Positions 19,709-27,859 of a DNA stretch of 64,000 bases are shown piece by piece. Source of the stretch: a virus. The DNA is taken from positions 1 through 64,000 of the IMG/VR virus record IMGVR_UViG_3300046804_003463, one strand, 5' to 3'. A model generated the notes under the pieces. It saw nothing but the letters and a program-made list of their open reading frames with translations, did no database searches and was not told the origin of the DNA. Within the stretch, counting starts at the first letter, position 1. Every line of letters starts with the position of its first letter. The position numbers were made by a program, and so were the translations under genes.

Positions 19709-21115
19709 TTAGAAGTTCAACTGGCTTCTGAACATGACTGCTTGATCACCTTTTACACGACTGCCCGATGCACCAACTAATTGATCAAACTTTGTATCAA
19801 CATAATTTACCATAAAACGTAGATTGTCGGTAGCAAACCATGTGATGCCATATGTCATAGCAGTAGCACGATTTGATTTGCCAGCCGCTACTACGATAGG
19901 ACTTGCATCAAACTCACTCATACGTACACCAACTTGCCATGCACCACGGCCACCTTTGTCTAAAGAATTGTTAGGTTTAATTGCACCAAACACACCGTCT
20001 TTATAATTGTATGATTCACCAGTAATATTATAAGTTGCTAAAACATAATACCCTTTAATTTCTTGATTTACACCAACAGCAGGATCATAAACGAATTCAA
20101 ATTGTTCACCTTGTATTTTAAAGGCATTATATGCTATTGCTGCTTCAAGACCTTGGCGTGTTCTAGTTGTCAAACCACTTAGAGCAGGGCCGGTAAACCA
20201 AGCATTTTGAGACCTTGATTCTGTTCTTGCACTTGATGGTGTAACTCCACCTTTAATTTCACCTGTACTATATGCAGCACCCAAATGTGCGACATATGCT
20301 TTGCTGCCAGTGAGTTCAGCAATGTTTGTGGTTACACGACCAATGTAATCAAGACTATCTGCTACGACATCTTTGTTACCACGACCACGACTGACTGCGG
20401 CTGCATAGGTCAATCCTGTTGTCGGCACACCATGAATCATAAAGCCTGTTTCTTTTGCAGGAATAAATTCACCTTCAACTTGACCAATCAGACTACGTTC
20501 CATCATATCAATATTGTTGGAACTTTGTAGTTGCTCTAAACTAAATGGCATTTTGAACAAACCAAACTGAAATTGCATTTCAGGATTGGCTGCATAGTTT
20601 ACCCATCCTACATCTAAATTTGTTGTTGATGATGCTGCGCCAACATCATTACCAAAATTACCCACAAATTCATATTTGAAGTCTTTAGCAAACTGTCCAC
20701 GAACACCAAATCTAGCACGACGAACTTCTGCTAAGTTTTGATACGAATCCGTGGTTTGACCGACAGCATAATTCGGTGAGTAGTGTCGATAGTCCATATG
20801 TAATCGACCTGTAAATTGTGCTGTGTTGTTTCCATCTTTGCTTTTGAGTCCAATTCCATTTTCGGTGACTGAACCATCATTTGCTCTGGCTTGTCTCCAC
20901 TTGTTGTTGTCGCTAACATCTTTGTCAATTCTTTGCTCGGCAAATTTTTTGTTTTCTTCTCTTTCTTCATATGCTTTGAGTTTTGTTTCATATTCTTGTT
21001 GAGTGATTACATTCTTCTCTCTTAGAATGTTCAATGTTTCTTTATACTCATCAGCATATGCAGGAATTGCCGCTGCTAGTGCAATTACGATAGAAAGTTT
21101 TTTAAATAGTTTCAT
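19709..21115 (-). CDS. OprP/OprO-type phosphate-selective porin
   Basis: The 468-aa chain has a signal peptide (MKLFKKLSIVIALAAAIPAYA), a short coiled-coil start (LNILREKNVITQQEYETKL) typical of this porin family, then a 16-strand-type barrel: FTGRLHMDYRHYSP, RARFGVRGQFAKDFKYEF, FQFGLFKMPFSLEQLQ, LEAAIAYNAFKIQGEQFEF and a final strand AVMFRSQLNF ending in Phe, the outer-membrane assembly signal. Length and ends are complete. It should sit as a trimer in the outer membrane and pass phosphate or polyphosphate. It follows pstS by 9 bp. Selectivity is inferred from the family. Confidence 0.86.
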   Translation of the reverse strand: MKLFKKLSIVIALAAAIPAYADEYKETLNILREKNVITQQEYETKLKAYEEREENKKFAEQRIDKDVSDNNKWRQARANDGSVTENGIGLKSKDGNNTAQFTGRLHMDYRHYSPNYAVGQTTDSYQNLAEVRRARFGVRGQFAKDFKYEFVGNFGNDVGAASSTTNLDVGWVNYAANPEMQFQFGLFKMPFSLEQLQSSNNIDMMERSLIGQVEGEFIPAKETGFMIHGVPTTGLTYAAAVSRGRGNKDVVADSLDYIGRVTTNIAELTGSKAYVAHLGAAYSTGEIKGGVTPSSARTESRSQNAWFTGPALSGLTTRTRQGLEAAIAYNAFKIQGEQFEFVYDPAVGVNQEIKGYYVLATYNITGESYNYKDGVFGAIKPNNSLDKGGRGAWQVGVRMSEFDASPIVVAAGKSNRATAMTYGITWFATDNLRFMVNYVDTKFDQLVGASGSRVKGDQAVMFRSQLNF

Positions 21116-21124
21116 GATTTATCC

Positions 21125-22147
21125 TTATTTCCAAATTGAGTTACCGTCAGGACCTTTTAGATCCTTGCGCCAGTTGTCTTGTACAAGTTTAACCACATCG
21201 GCAGGCATATGAACATACTCTAATTCTTCACTCATTTTGCCACCGTTTTTGTAAGACCAGTCAAAGAACTTGAGAACTGCACGGCCTGTCAATGCATCTG
21301 CTTGTTGCTTGTGCATCAAAATAAAACTTGCGCCTGTTGCTGGCCATGCATCTTTACCTGTTTGCCATGTCAGCAATAGATACATGCCTGGTGCATTTGC
21401 CCAATCTGCATTTGCTGCCGCTGTTTTGAATGTAGAATCATCAGGTAATACAAAGTTACCATCACGATTCTTTAGTGACGCATAAGGAATCTTATTGCGT
21501 TTTGCATATGCATATTCAACATAACCAAATGCACCTTTCAGTCTTTGTACTTGTGCTGCTACACCCTCATTACCTTTACCACCTACACCTGTTGGCCATT
21601 TTACTGCTGTGCCTTCACCGACTACTTTTGCAAATTCAGGATTTGCTTTACCAAGAAAGTTTGTCCAGATGAATGTGGTGCCTGAACCATCTGCACGATG
21701 AATAACTGTGATTGGTATTGCAGGTAGATTTATACCAGGATTCAAATCGGTGATTGCTTTGTCATTCCACTTTGTAATTTTACCAAGATGAATGTTTGCG
21801 ACTACATCTGGTGTCAGTTTCAGTTTGCCTGACTCAATGCCATCAAGGTTGAATACTGGTACTACACCACCGATGATTGCTGGAAACTGCATTAGACCTT
21901 CTTTGTCTAATTCCTCTTTCTTCAATGGCATATCAGATGCGCCAAAATCAACTGTCTTGGCTTTGATTTGACGAATGCCACCACCCGAACCGATTGATTG
22001 ATAGTTTAGACCAATGCCAGTTTGTGCTTTATATGCTTCAGCCCACTTTGCATAGATTGGAAATGGAAAAGTCGCACCGGCTCCAGTAAATTCTGCTGCT
22101 GATGCGACTCCTGTGAATAGCAATAATGATAGTAAAAACTTCTTCAT
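21125..22147 (-). CDS. pstS: periplasmic phosphate-binding protein PstS
   Basis: A signal peptide (MKKFLLSLLLFTGVASA) precedes EFTGAGATFPFPIYAKWAEA, YQSIGSGGGIRQI, DFGASDMPL and HRADGSGTTFIWTNFL, the phosphate-binding segments of PstS. Length 340 aa is normal. It hands phosphate to the host PstCAB transporter. Phage PstS genes are known in cyanophages; here it heads a porin/PlcP block. AAAGGAGATAAT precedes the ATG, and the leader upstream has two competing hairpins. Confidence 0.95.
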   Translation of the reverse strand: MKKFLLSLLLFTGVASAAEFTGAGATFPFPIYAKWAEAYKAQTGIGLNYQSIGSGGGIRQIKAKTVDFGASDMPLKKEELDKEGLMQFPAIIGGVVPVFNLDGIESGKLKLTPDVVANIHLGKITKWNDKAITDLNPGINLPAIPITVIHRADGSGTTFIWTNFLGKANPEFAKVVGEGTAVKWPTGVGGKGNEGVAAQVQRLKGAFGYVEYAYAKRNKIPYASLKNRDGNFVLPDDSTFKTAAANADWANAPGMYLLLTWQTGKDAWPATGASFILMHKQQADALTGRAVLKFFDWSYKNGGKMSEELEYVHMPADVVKLVQDNWRKDLKGPDGNSIWK

Positions 22148-22164
22148 ATTATCTCCTTTGAGTT

Positions 22165-22248
22165 AGACTACTAAAATAGTTCTGTGTAACGGATCCGTCA
22201 CAATTTAGAATTTTTTTTAATAGTCTGACCGCCGAAGACAATCAGACT
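22165..22248 (-). promoter_or_regulatory. structured leader upstream of pstS
   Basis: Two mutually exclusive stems can form in the minus-strand RNA. Stem A uses 22222-22248 (AGTCTGA/TCAGACT with a TTCG loop). Stem B pairs 22215-22226 with 22165-22176 (12 bp, one wobble), enclosing a palindrome ACGGATCCGT at 22189-22198. Both compete for the AGACT at 22222-22226. This resembles an attenuator or RNA switch; no known riboswitch class matched. Confidence 0.55.
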
Positions 22249-22251
22249 TTA

Positions 22252-22258
22252 TATTTAG
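22252..22258 (-). promoter_or_regulatory. late-promoter-like CTAAATA
   Basis: Minus strand ACTAAATATAAAG directly after the nrdB stop, about 105 bp upstream of the pstS start; transcription would begin inside stem A of the leader. Confidence 0.45.
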
Positions 22259-22260
22259 TA

Positions 22261-23253
22261 TTACGCTGCTTTACCCCAAACAGTTTCCCAATTGCCTGTC
22301 AATGCACCTTTTGAATAATCTGTTGCACGATTCTCAAAAAAGTTTGTGTGTGTTGGTGCATTGATCATCTCTTCAACCCATGGAAGCGGATTCTTTTTAA
22401 CCTTGAATACACCCTTGAGACCCAGACTAATGAGGCGACGATCAGCAATGTAGCGTATGTAAAGTTTAACGTCATCAGCAGATAGACCAGACATGTCACC
22501 CATATTAAAAGCAAGATCAATAAACTTATCTTCAAGTTCAACCATTTTTTCAGCAATAGTATAAATTTTTGATTTAAGGTCGTCATTCCATATCTGCTTA
22601 TTTTCTTCAATATAGGTTCGGAATAATTTAATCATAGACTCAGCGTGTTGTGTTTCATCCACGATTGACCAAGTAATAATCTGACCCATGCCTCTCATTT
22701 TACCTTGGCGTGGGAAGTTAAGTAGCATGATAAAGGAACTGAATAGTTGCATCCCTTCGGTGAAAGCAGAGAATACTGCAATATGAGCAGCAGTAGAAGC
22801 CCTATCGCCATTCTGTGTGCTAATACCAAGAATATAATCGTGTTTTGAACGCATTTCGTCATATTCCATAAACTCCGTGTATGTGGTGTCTGGCATACCA
22901 AGTGTTTCAATTAGATGTGAGTATGCTGCGATGTGTAATGCTTCACGTGCTGCAAAACCTAACAGCATCATTCTTACTTCAGGTTGAGGGAAATAAGGTA
23001 GGTAATTATTAACATAGCCACCCGCAACATCAATGTCACCCTGAGTAAAAAATCTGAATATATGAGTAAGAAAATTCTTTTCGTCTTTCGTAAGTTTATT
23101 CTTCCAATCCTTAACATCTTCAAGCATTGGAACTTCCGTGTGAAGCCAGTGACTCTGTTCATGTTTGAGCCAACTTTCGTATGCCCAAGGATATGCAAAT
23201 GGTTTGAATGATGTTCTTTCGTCTGTTAGTTTTGTATCTTGCTTTTTAATCAT
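22261..23253 (-). CDS. nrdB: class I ribonucleotide reductase, small subunit
   Basis: The 330-aa NrdB has the di-iron helices with FFTQGDIDVAGGYVN, REALHIAAYSHLIETLG and IVDETQHAESMIKLF; it ends ETVWGKAA. The radical Tyr would sit in the AAYSHLIE region. It pairs with nrdA 2 kb upstream, separated by thioredoxin and six small genes, and makes dNTPs for the phage polymerase. Confidence 0.95.
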   Translation of the reverse strand: MIKKQDTKLTDERTSFKPFAYPWAYESWLKHEQSHWLHTEVPMLEDVKDWKNKLTKDEKNFLTHIFRFFTQGDIDVAGGYVNNYLPYFPQPEVRMMLLGFAAREALHIAAYSHLIETLGMPDTTYTEFMEYDEMRSKHDYILGISTQNGDRASTAAHIAVFSAFTEGMQLFSSFIMLLNFPRQGKMRGMGQIITWSIVDETQHAESMIKLFRTYIEENKQIWNDDLKSKIYTIAEKMVELEDKFIDLAFNMGDMSGLSADDVKLYIRYIADRRLISLGLKGVFKVKKNPLPWVEEMINAPTHTNFFENRATDYSKGALTGNWETVWGKAA

Positions 23254-23491
23254 TGATGAATGCCTCTAGTTCTTGTTTTGTCTTATTACCTACTAATCTT
23301 TTTGTTGCCATGTTATCTTCCATCATCACCAATGTTGGTACACCACGAATACCAAATTCTGCTGCTATTTCTGGTTGTGCGTCAATGTCAATTACTTCAA
23401 TTGGCACATTTGTTTGTACATCTTCTAGTGTCTTTGCTAACATCTTACATGGACCACACCATGATGCTGTAAATCTAACGACCTTTTTCAT
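23246..23491 (-). CDS. thioredoxin-like protein
   Basis: The 81-aa protein carries the WCGPCK active site in TASWCGPCKMLAKTL and the cis-Pro loop GVPTLVMM. It is a minimal thioredoxin, likely the electron donor for the NrdAB reductase; it overlaps nrdB by 8 bases. Confidence 0.92.
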   Translation of the reverse strand: MKKVVRFTASWCGPCKMLAKTLEDVQTNVPIEVIDIDAQPEIAAEFGIRGVPTLVMMEDNMATKRLVGNKTKQELEAFIND

Positions 23492-23625
23492 TTGCCTTGA
23501 CCTCTATATTTTTTATGTGAACGCTTTTCATGTTTATTCATTGATGCTGTTTTCTTTTGACCGCCTTGTTTTGTGCGTTTGTGTACTGTTTTGTGTTTGT
23601 TCACGTTAGGTGCTTTAACTGACAT
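23488..23625 (-). CDS. very basic peptide, 45 aa
   Basis: GGAGAAATT precedes the ATG. About 40 percent Lys, Arg and His (NVNKHKTVHKRTKQGGQKK, KRSHKKYRG). Overlaps the thioredoxin start by 4 bases. Probably binds nucleic acid. Confidence 0.68.
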   Translation of the reverse strand: MSVKAPNVNKHKTVHKRTKQGGQKKTASMNKHEKRSHKKYRGQGK

Positions 23626-23633
23626 AATTTCTC

Positions 23634-24266
23634 CTATTCATACATTACTGTTTCAGTGTCACCCAAAGACCATTTGGGATTTTGTTCTACAACATACTTC
23701 TTGGTACAAACTTTAAAATCTGGAAACTTTAGTTCTTTTGGATTACTTGCTGCGTCTAAAAACAAACAACGATTATTTGGCTGTGCTGCATACTGACCGT
23801 TGTATAATTCAATGAAATTGAAACTCTTATGATCTTCTGGCCATTCAGCATAACTTGTATCTATAATATTTAAATCTGGTGCCGAATGGTCTACAGTAAA
23901 CAAATAGTTGCCTTCGTAGAACTGTTTGTCTTTGGCATAAAACTTGCATGTAAGATTACGCACAAATGCTTTTTGTATCACAGTGAAATCATAACTGAAA
24001 CAATCCCAAATTTGCAATGTGTCTAAAGGTAAAAAAGTTTTTGGGAGATTATCCGTTCTGCTAACAAAAGCATGTAATGGTAGTTTATCGTAAAGTGCGC
24101 CATAGTTTGGTAAATATGCCTCTATTCTGAATGCTTGACTTCTGATGCTTTTGATTGTAACCCAGATACATGGCTCATACTCACCATGACCTTTCTCAAA
24201 ATCATACAGAAACTCCTTGCGTATGTAACAATGTACAGGTGGCAGATTTGCTACTAAATGTGCCAT
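23634..24266 (-). CDS. conserved phage protein, 210 aa, unknown function
   Basis: A beta-rich protein with EPCIWVTIKSIRSQAFRIEA and HSAPDLNIIDTSYAEWPEDH, rich in Tyr and Phe. I recognise it as a hypothetical found near nucleotide-metabolism genes in aquatic T4-like phages, without known function. Overlaps the membrane gene upstream by 13 bases. Confidence 0.8.
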   Translation of the reverse strand: MAHLVANLPPVHCYIRKEFLYDFEKGHGEYEPCIWVTIKSIRSQAFRIEAYLPNYGALYDKLPLHAFVSRTDNLPKTFLPLDTLQIWDCFSYDFTVIQKAFVRNLTCKFYAKDKQFYEGNYLFTVDHSAPDLNIIDTSYAEWPEDHKSFNFIELYNGQYAAQPNNRCLFLDAASNPKELKFPDFKVCTKKYVVEQNPKWSLGDTETVMYE

Positions 24267-24508
24267 TTTTTCTCATGTAAATGAAATTTCATGCCAACAT
24301 ATGTTCCTGCAAATGCACCAAGAACTGCTGGTATGATCATCATGTTGTCGTTTGTGTAGTTGATGATTGCTACACCACCTAAAAATGTAATTGCTGATGC
24401 CCAAATACTTGATGCCATTGGTCTATCGTTTTGTACTGATTTAAGTAACTGTGTATAAACAATGTCTGTAACAAACATACAAACAAATGTAAAAATATAT
24501 GCCCACAT
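24254..24508 (-). CDS. membrane protein with three helices, 84 aa
   Basis: Hydrophobic segments at about 2-20, 35-51 and 57-74 (MWAYIFTFVCMFVTDIVY, IWASAITFLGGVAIINY, MMIIPAVLGAFAGTYVG), ending in a His-rich tail. Resembles small bacterial inner-membrane proteins of unknown role. Confidence 0.72.
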   Translation of the reverse strand: MWAYIFTFVCMFVTDIVYTQLLKSVQNDRPMASSIWASAITFLGGVAIINYTNDNMMIIPAVLGAFAGTYVGMKFHLHEKKWHI

Positions 24509-24636
24509 TATTTTTTCTCTTCGACTTTCTTTTCTACTGGTGGTGGCTCAGGTGGCCAGATTTGTTCTTTGATATAATTGGCTCCGAACCAGCCCCATGC
24601 TGAAAAGAAACCCCACATCATAATTTCAAGTATCAT
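24508..24636 (-). CDS. small membrane-associated protein, 42 aa
   Basis: GGAGAAGTAAC precedes the ATG; the stop overlaps the next ATG (TAATG). N-terminal half is hydrophobic (MILEIMMWGFFSAWGWFGA), C-terminal half is WPPEPPPVEKKVEEKK. Confidence 0.65.
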   Translation of the reverse strand: MILEIMMWGFFSAWGWFGANYIKEQIWPPEPPPVEKKVEEKK

Positions 24637-24637
24637 G

Positions 24638-25279
24638 TTACTTCTCCAATAATCTATTCACAAACTCTCTCAAAAGTTTATGATGTCTCCCTTGATGCCA
24701 ATGTTTATGTAGATATGGTTTACTGTACCAATACTCTTCTGCTTCTAAGTGTGGACCAATTAGTCCTATTTTGTTTTGTATGACTGCTGCTGGATCACCG
24801 TTGCTGTATCTGGCAATTGTTTCGAACTTTGATTCATCTCCGATAAATGCAGGTCCATCGTAAAAGAAGAACCTGTCTGTATTGCCTTGCCAGTCACATT
24901 CAACTGCTTTGGAATAATATCGTTTAGTACAGGTATTTGGTCGTCGTATGTATTGTTTGGCTTCAATGCCATCCACAATGTCCAAAAAATTGTGGTCAGC
25001 CCAATAAGCACCCATGCAAATACCGAGAAATCTACCACCATTCTTAATGTATTGTCTGACACCAGATTCATGATATTTAAACATATGGTCATAGGTGTCA
25101 GCATCGCCAATGCCACCAGGAAAGCAAACAATATCCACATCGTTAAAGTAGTCGTCTTCAATTTCATGTTTGGTAAAAAGTTTGTAGTTATAGTTAGCAC
25201 CTAGTGCTTTGATTACACCATTACATGATTGTACAGAACACCTTGGGTGCTGTACAAAAAGAGCAATTGTACAACTCAT
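24638..25279 (-). CDS. class I glutamine-amidotransferase-like protein (BPL_N type)
   Basis: The 213-aa chain has VCFPGGIGDADTY, the nucleophile elbow GRFLGICMGAYWA (Cys88) and GPHLEAEEYW (His177, Glu179), the catalytic triad pattern. The fold is closest to the N-terminal amidase-like domain of biotin-protein-ligase family proteins. Substrate unknown. Sits between nrdA and nrdB genes, so a nucleotide link is possible. Confidence 0.78.
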   Translation of the reverse strand: MSCTIALFVQHPRCSVQSCNGVIKALGANYNYKLFTKHEIEDDYFNDVDIVCFPGGIGDADTYDHMFKYHESGVRQYIKNGGRFLGICMGAYWADHNFLDIVDGIEAKQYIRRPNTCTKRYYSKAVECDWQGNTDRFFFYDGPAFIGDESKFETIARYSNGDPAAVIQNKIGLIGPHLEAEEYWYSKPYLHKHWHQGRHHKLLREFVNRLLEK

Positions 25280-25398
25280 TTTTCTTCTTTTTTATTCTCC
25301 TGCTCTTTTTTCTTTGGTTGTTGAACAGGAGTTTTTTCCTTGTAAGTTGGCCTTTTTGGATGCGGCTTTTGTTTTTTTGGATTTAGTTCGAATGACAT
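25276..25398 (-). CDS. basic proline-rich peptide, 40 aa
   Basis: The ATG follows the nrdA stop directly; the stop overlaps the next ATG. MSFELNPKKQKPHPKRPTYK is strongly basic and disordered-looking. Confidence 0.62.
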   Translation of the reverse strand: MSFELNPKKQKPHPKRPTYKEKTPVQQPKKKEQENKKEEK

Positions 25399-27192
25399 TT
25401 AGCCCTCACATGCTAAACAGACCTCCTCGGTAGCCAGTTGCTTCAAATCAATTTCTTGAATGATTTCTCGTTCAATCTTTTTGGATACTTTGTCAGCCTT
25501 TGCTAGTTTTTCTGAACGACAGTAGTACAATGTTTTAAGTCCTTGCTTCCATGCTTGAAAGTGTACTGCATGAAGGTATTTAACATTTACATCAGGTCTA
25601 AAAAAGAGGTTAATGGATTGCGCCTGGTCAATGTAATGCTGTCTGTCAGCGGCGTGGTCCACAACCCATCTTTGGTCAATTTCCATACCAGTTTTGTAGA
25701 CATCTTTGGTGTAGTCATCCAGGAAATCCAAGTGCTGGACGGAACCGTCGTTTGCAATGATACTTGACCAGATTTCTTGATAATCCAATTTGCTGTCTGC
25801 ATTACATTTCTCCTGAATAATTTTATCTAGAAATTTATTCTTGTTTAGAAAAGCGCCTGAAAGAGTGTCTTGTCTATAAGCATTAGCACGGTAAGGCTCA
25901 ACGGAGGGACTAGTATTGCCCATAATAATGGAAGATGAAGCATTAGGAGCAATGGCAAGCATATGGCTAAACCTTTTACCTGTACCAACAGCATCAGGAG
26001 CCTCACCTCTTTCTTTTCCGAGTTCGTAATTTGCATCATCTAATCTCTCACGAATATGTTTGAATACTTGATTGTTCAGTGACTTTGCTACTGCTGATTC
26101 GAACGCCACATTTTTCTTCTGTAGAAGAGCATGATAGCCAAGAGCCCCCACGCCAATGCTGCGCTCTTGTTGAGCAGAGAACCTGGCTCTGTGTATAGCA
26201 TCAGGAGCATTGTCAATAAAATACTGAAGTACATTATCAAGCATTTCCGCCACGTCCCGCAGAAAAAGTTTATCATTTTTCCAATCATCATAATACTCCA
26301 AGTTTACAGACGAAAGACAGCAAACTGCTGTGCGTTGTTTATCTGTAGGTAAAATAATTTCACTGCAAAGATTTGATTGTTTGATGCTCAGGCCTTTTTC
26401 TTTCTGAAACTCTGGCATCAAACGATTTGATGTGTCAATGAAATGAATGTATGGTTCACCAGTGAGCATACGTGTTTCAAGTATGCGTTGCCACAATTCA
26501 CGTGCCGATATTTTATCTTTGACTTCACCTGAGTGTGGGTCTTTGAGTTCCCATGTATCATCAGCATCATGGTCAAGCATACATTTTTCAATCAGTTGCA
26601 TAAAGTCATCGGTGATGTTGATGCCATGATGCAGATTTAGTGTACGCAGATTAGGATCACCAGTTGGCTTTCTCATCTCTAAGAAATTGATAATATCAGG
26701 ATGAGAAATGTCAAGATAAGCAGCATAAGAGCCACGCCTTGTACGACCTTGTCTATATGCCAATGAAGATGCATCGTAAGTACGTAAGTGAGGCATAATA
26801 CCAACGGACTTATCGTCAGCAGAACGAATTCCCAAGCCGATTCCAACACCACCTCCCAACATTGATAACCAATTTACTTCCGAAAGAGTATTGACCAAAC
26901 CTTCCGCTGAATCATCCAAATAGGGTAGAAAACAACTGATAGGCAGACCACGCTTACTGCGGCCAAAAGATAAGATAGGAGTAGAATAAGAAAGCCAGTG
27001 CTTACTAGAATAATCGTAAAGCCTTTGAGCATGATCAGGATTGGATGCAAAGGCTGCGGATACGAATGCGAATCTTTCTTGTGGGCTTGTTTCGTCCTCA
27101 CGCATGTACGATTCTCTAAGTCTTTTAATTCCGAGTTCATCAAATAAGTTATCCCTTGTATAGTCTATTGTAATGCTGCTCTTATCTACCAT
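25399..27192 (-). CDS. nrdA: class I ribonucleotide reductase, large subunit
   Basis: The 597-aa NrdA lacks the N-terminal ATP-cone of about 90 residues found in host enzymes, so it cannot be switched off by dATP in the usual way. It retains SYSTPILSFGRSKRGLPISCF (here split: SYSTPILSF and LPISCFLPY), MLGGGVGIGLG, KQSNLCSEIILPT with the catalytic Cys/Glu, NTSPSVEPYRANAY and the C-terminal shuttle CLACEG. It works with NrdB and the thioredoxin encoded next to it. Confidence 0.95.
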   Translation of the reverse strand: MVDKSSITIDYTRDNLFDELGIKRLRESYMREDETSPQERFAFVSAAFASNPDHAQRLYDYSSKHWLSYSTPILSFGRSKRGLPISCFLPYLDDSAEGLVNTLSEVNWLSMLGGGVGIGLGIRSADDKSVGIMPHLRTYDASSLAYRQGRTRRGSYAAYLDISHPDIINFLEMRKPTGDPNLRTLNLHHGINITDDFMQLIEKCMLDHDADDTWELKDPHSGEVKDKISARELWQRILETRMLTGEPYIHFIDTSNRLMPEFQKEKGLSIKQSNLCSEIILPTDKQRTAVCCLSSVNLEYYDDWKNDKLFLRDVAEMLDNVLQYFIDNAPDAIHRARFSAQQERSIGVGALGYHALLQKKNVAFESAVAKSLNNQVFKHIRERLDDANYELGKERGEAPDAVGTGKRFSHMLAIAPNASSSIIMGNTSPSVEPYRANAYRQDTLSGAFLNKNKFLDKIIQEKCNADSKLDYQEIWSSIIANDGSVQHLDFLDDYTKDVYKTGMEIDQRWVVDHAADRQHYIDQAQSINLFFRPDVNVKYLHAVHFQAWKQGLKTLYYCRSEKLAKADKVSKKIEREIIQEIDLKQLATEEVCLACEG

Positions 27193-27205
27193 TTCTTCTC
27201 CATTG

Positions 27206-27859
27206 TTATTTTTCTAGTGCTGCCACTACATTTGGAAATTTATATTCAATAATTTCCCAACATGCTTTTGCTACATTCATATGTTCTTTTTGTGTGCCAT
27301 TTTCCATACGCAACTGACAGTAGTGGATCCAACTACGTAATGTACCATTCATGTACATACGTGACTGTGTGTTGCCTTCTGGTAATACTACACGTGCTTG
27401 TTCTTTTGCAATACCATTTGCTATCGCCCAATCATATGCTGCTTTTGCTTCAGCAATTAGATTGACTTGCTTAACTTTCCATTCCGACTGTAATTCATTA
27501 TCGTCAGTCTCAATAGAGTTTTGACGATTCTTTGTGTCTTGTAATCTTGCTTCACGTAGTTCAAAACCTAAATCTTTTGTTGGATCAGCATATCTTTGGC
27601 TGAACTCTTGAAAAGAAAAACTACGATGTCGCAAGATTTGTCTTGCAATGTCTCTTGTAGTGTTTATTTCCATAACGACATTGACCATTTCAAATGGTGA
27701 CCAATGTTGATTTTTGATAAGATAACGAATCAATTTTGCAGGGTCACTGTTCATTCCCTGATTGCTTGGATTTGATACACGTGCCATATGCACAATCAAA
27801 TCTTCAGCAGAACTGTAACCATTTAATGGTAACGTTATACCAACTAACTTCACATTCAT
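27206..27859 (-). CDS. thyX: flavin-dependent thymidylate synthase
   Basis: The ThyX motif RHRSFSFQEFSQRYA starts at residue 77 (RHR-x7-S). ARVVLPEGNTQSRMYMNGTL and SWIHYCQLR complete the active site. Start set at MNVKLVGITLP behind GGAAGAAATT. It makes dTMP with FAD and methylene-tetrahydrofolate, complementing NrdAB. Confidence 0.94.
   Translation of the reverse strand: MNVKLVGITLPLNGYSSAEDLIVHMARVSNPSNQGMNSDPAKLIRYLIKNQHWSPFEMVNVVMEINTTRDIARQILRHRSFSFQEFSQRYADPTKDLGFELREARLQDTKNRQNSIETDDNELQSEWKVKQVNLIAEAKAAYDWAIANGIAKEQARVVLPEGNTQSRMYMNGTLRSWIHYCQLRMENGTQKEHMNVAKACWEIIEYKFPNVVAALEK

Noticed and set aside
22165-22210. Pho box upstream of pstS
   Set aside because: I looked for two CTGTCAT-like repeats at 11-bp spacing on both strands; the nearest GTAACGGATCCGTCAC element has wrong spacing and orientation.
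26097-26110. tRNA-like GATTCGAAC T-loop inside nrdA
   Set aside because: It lacks acceptor and anticodon arms and lies in a conserved coding region.
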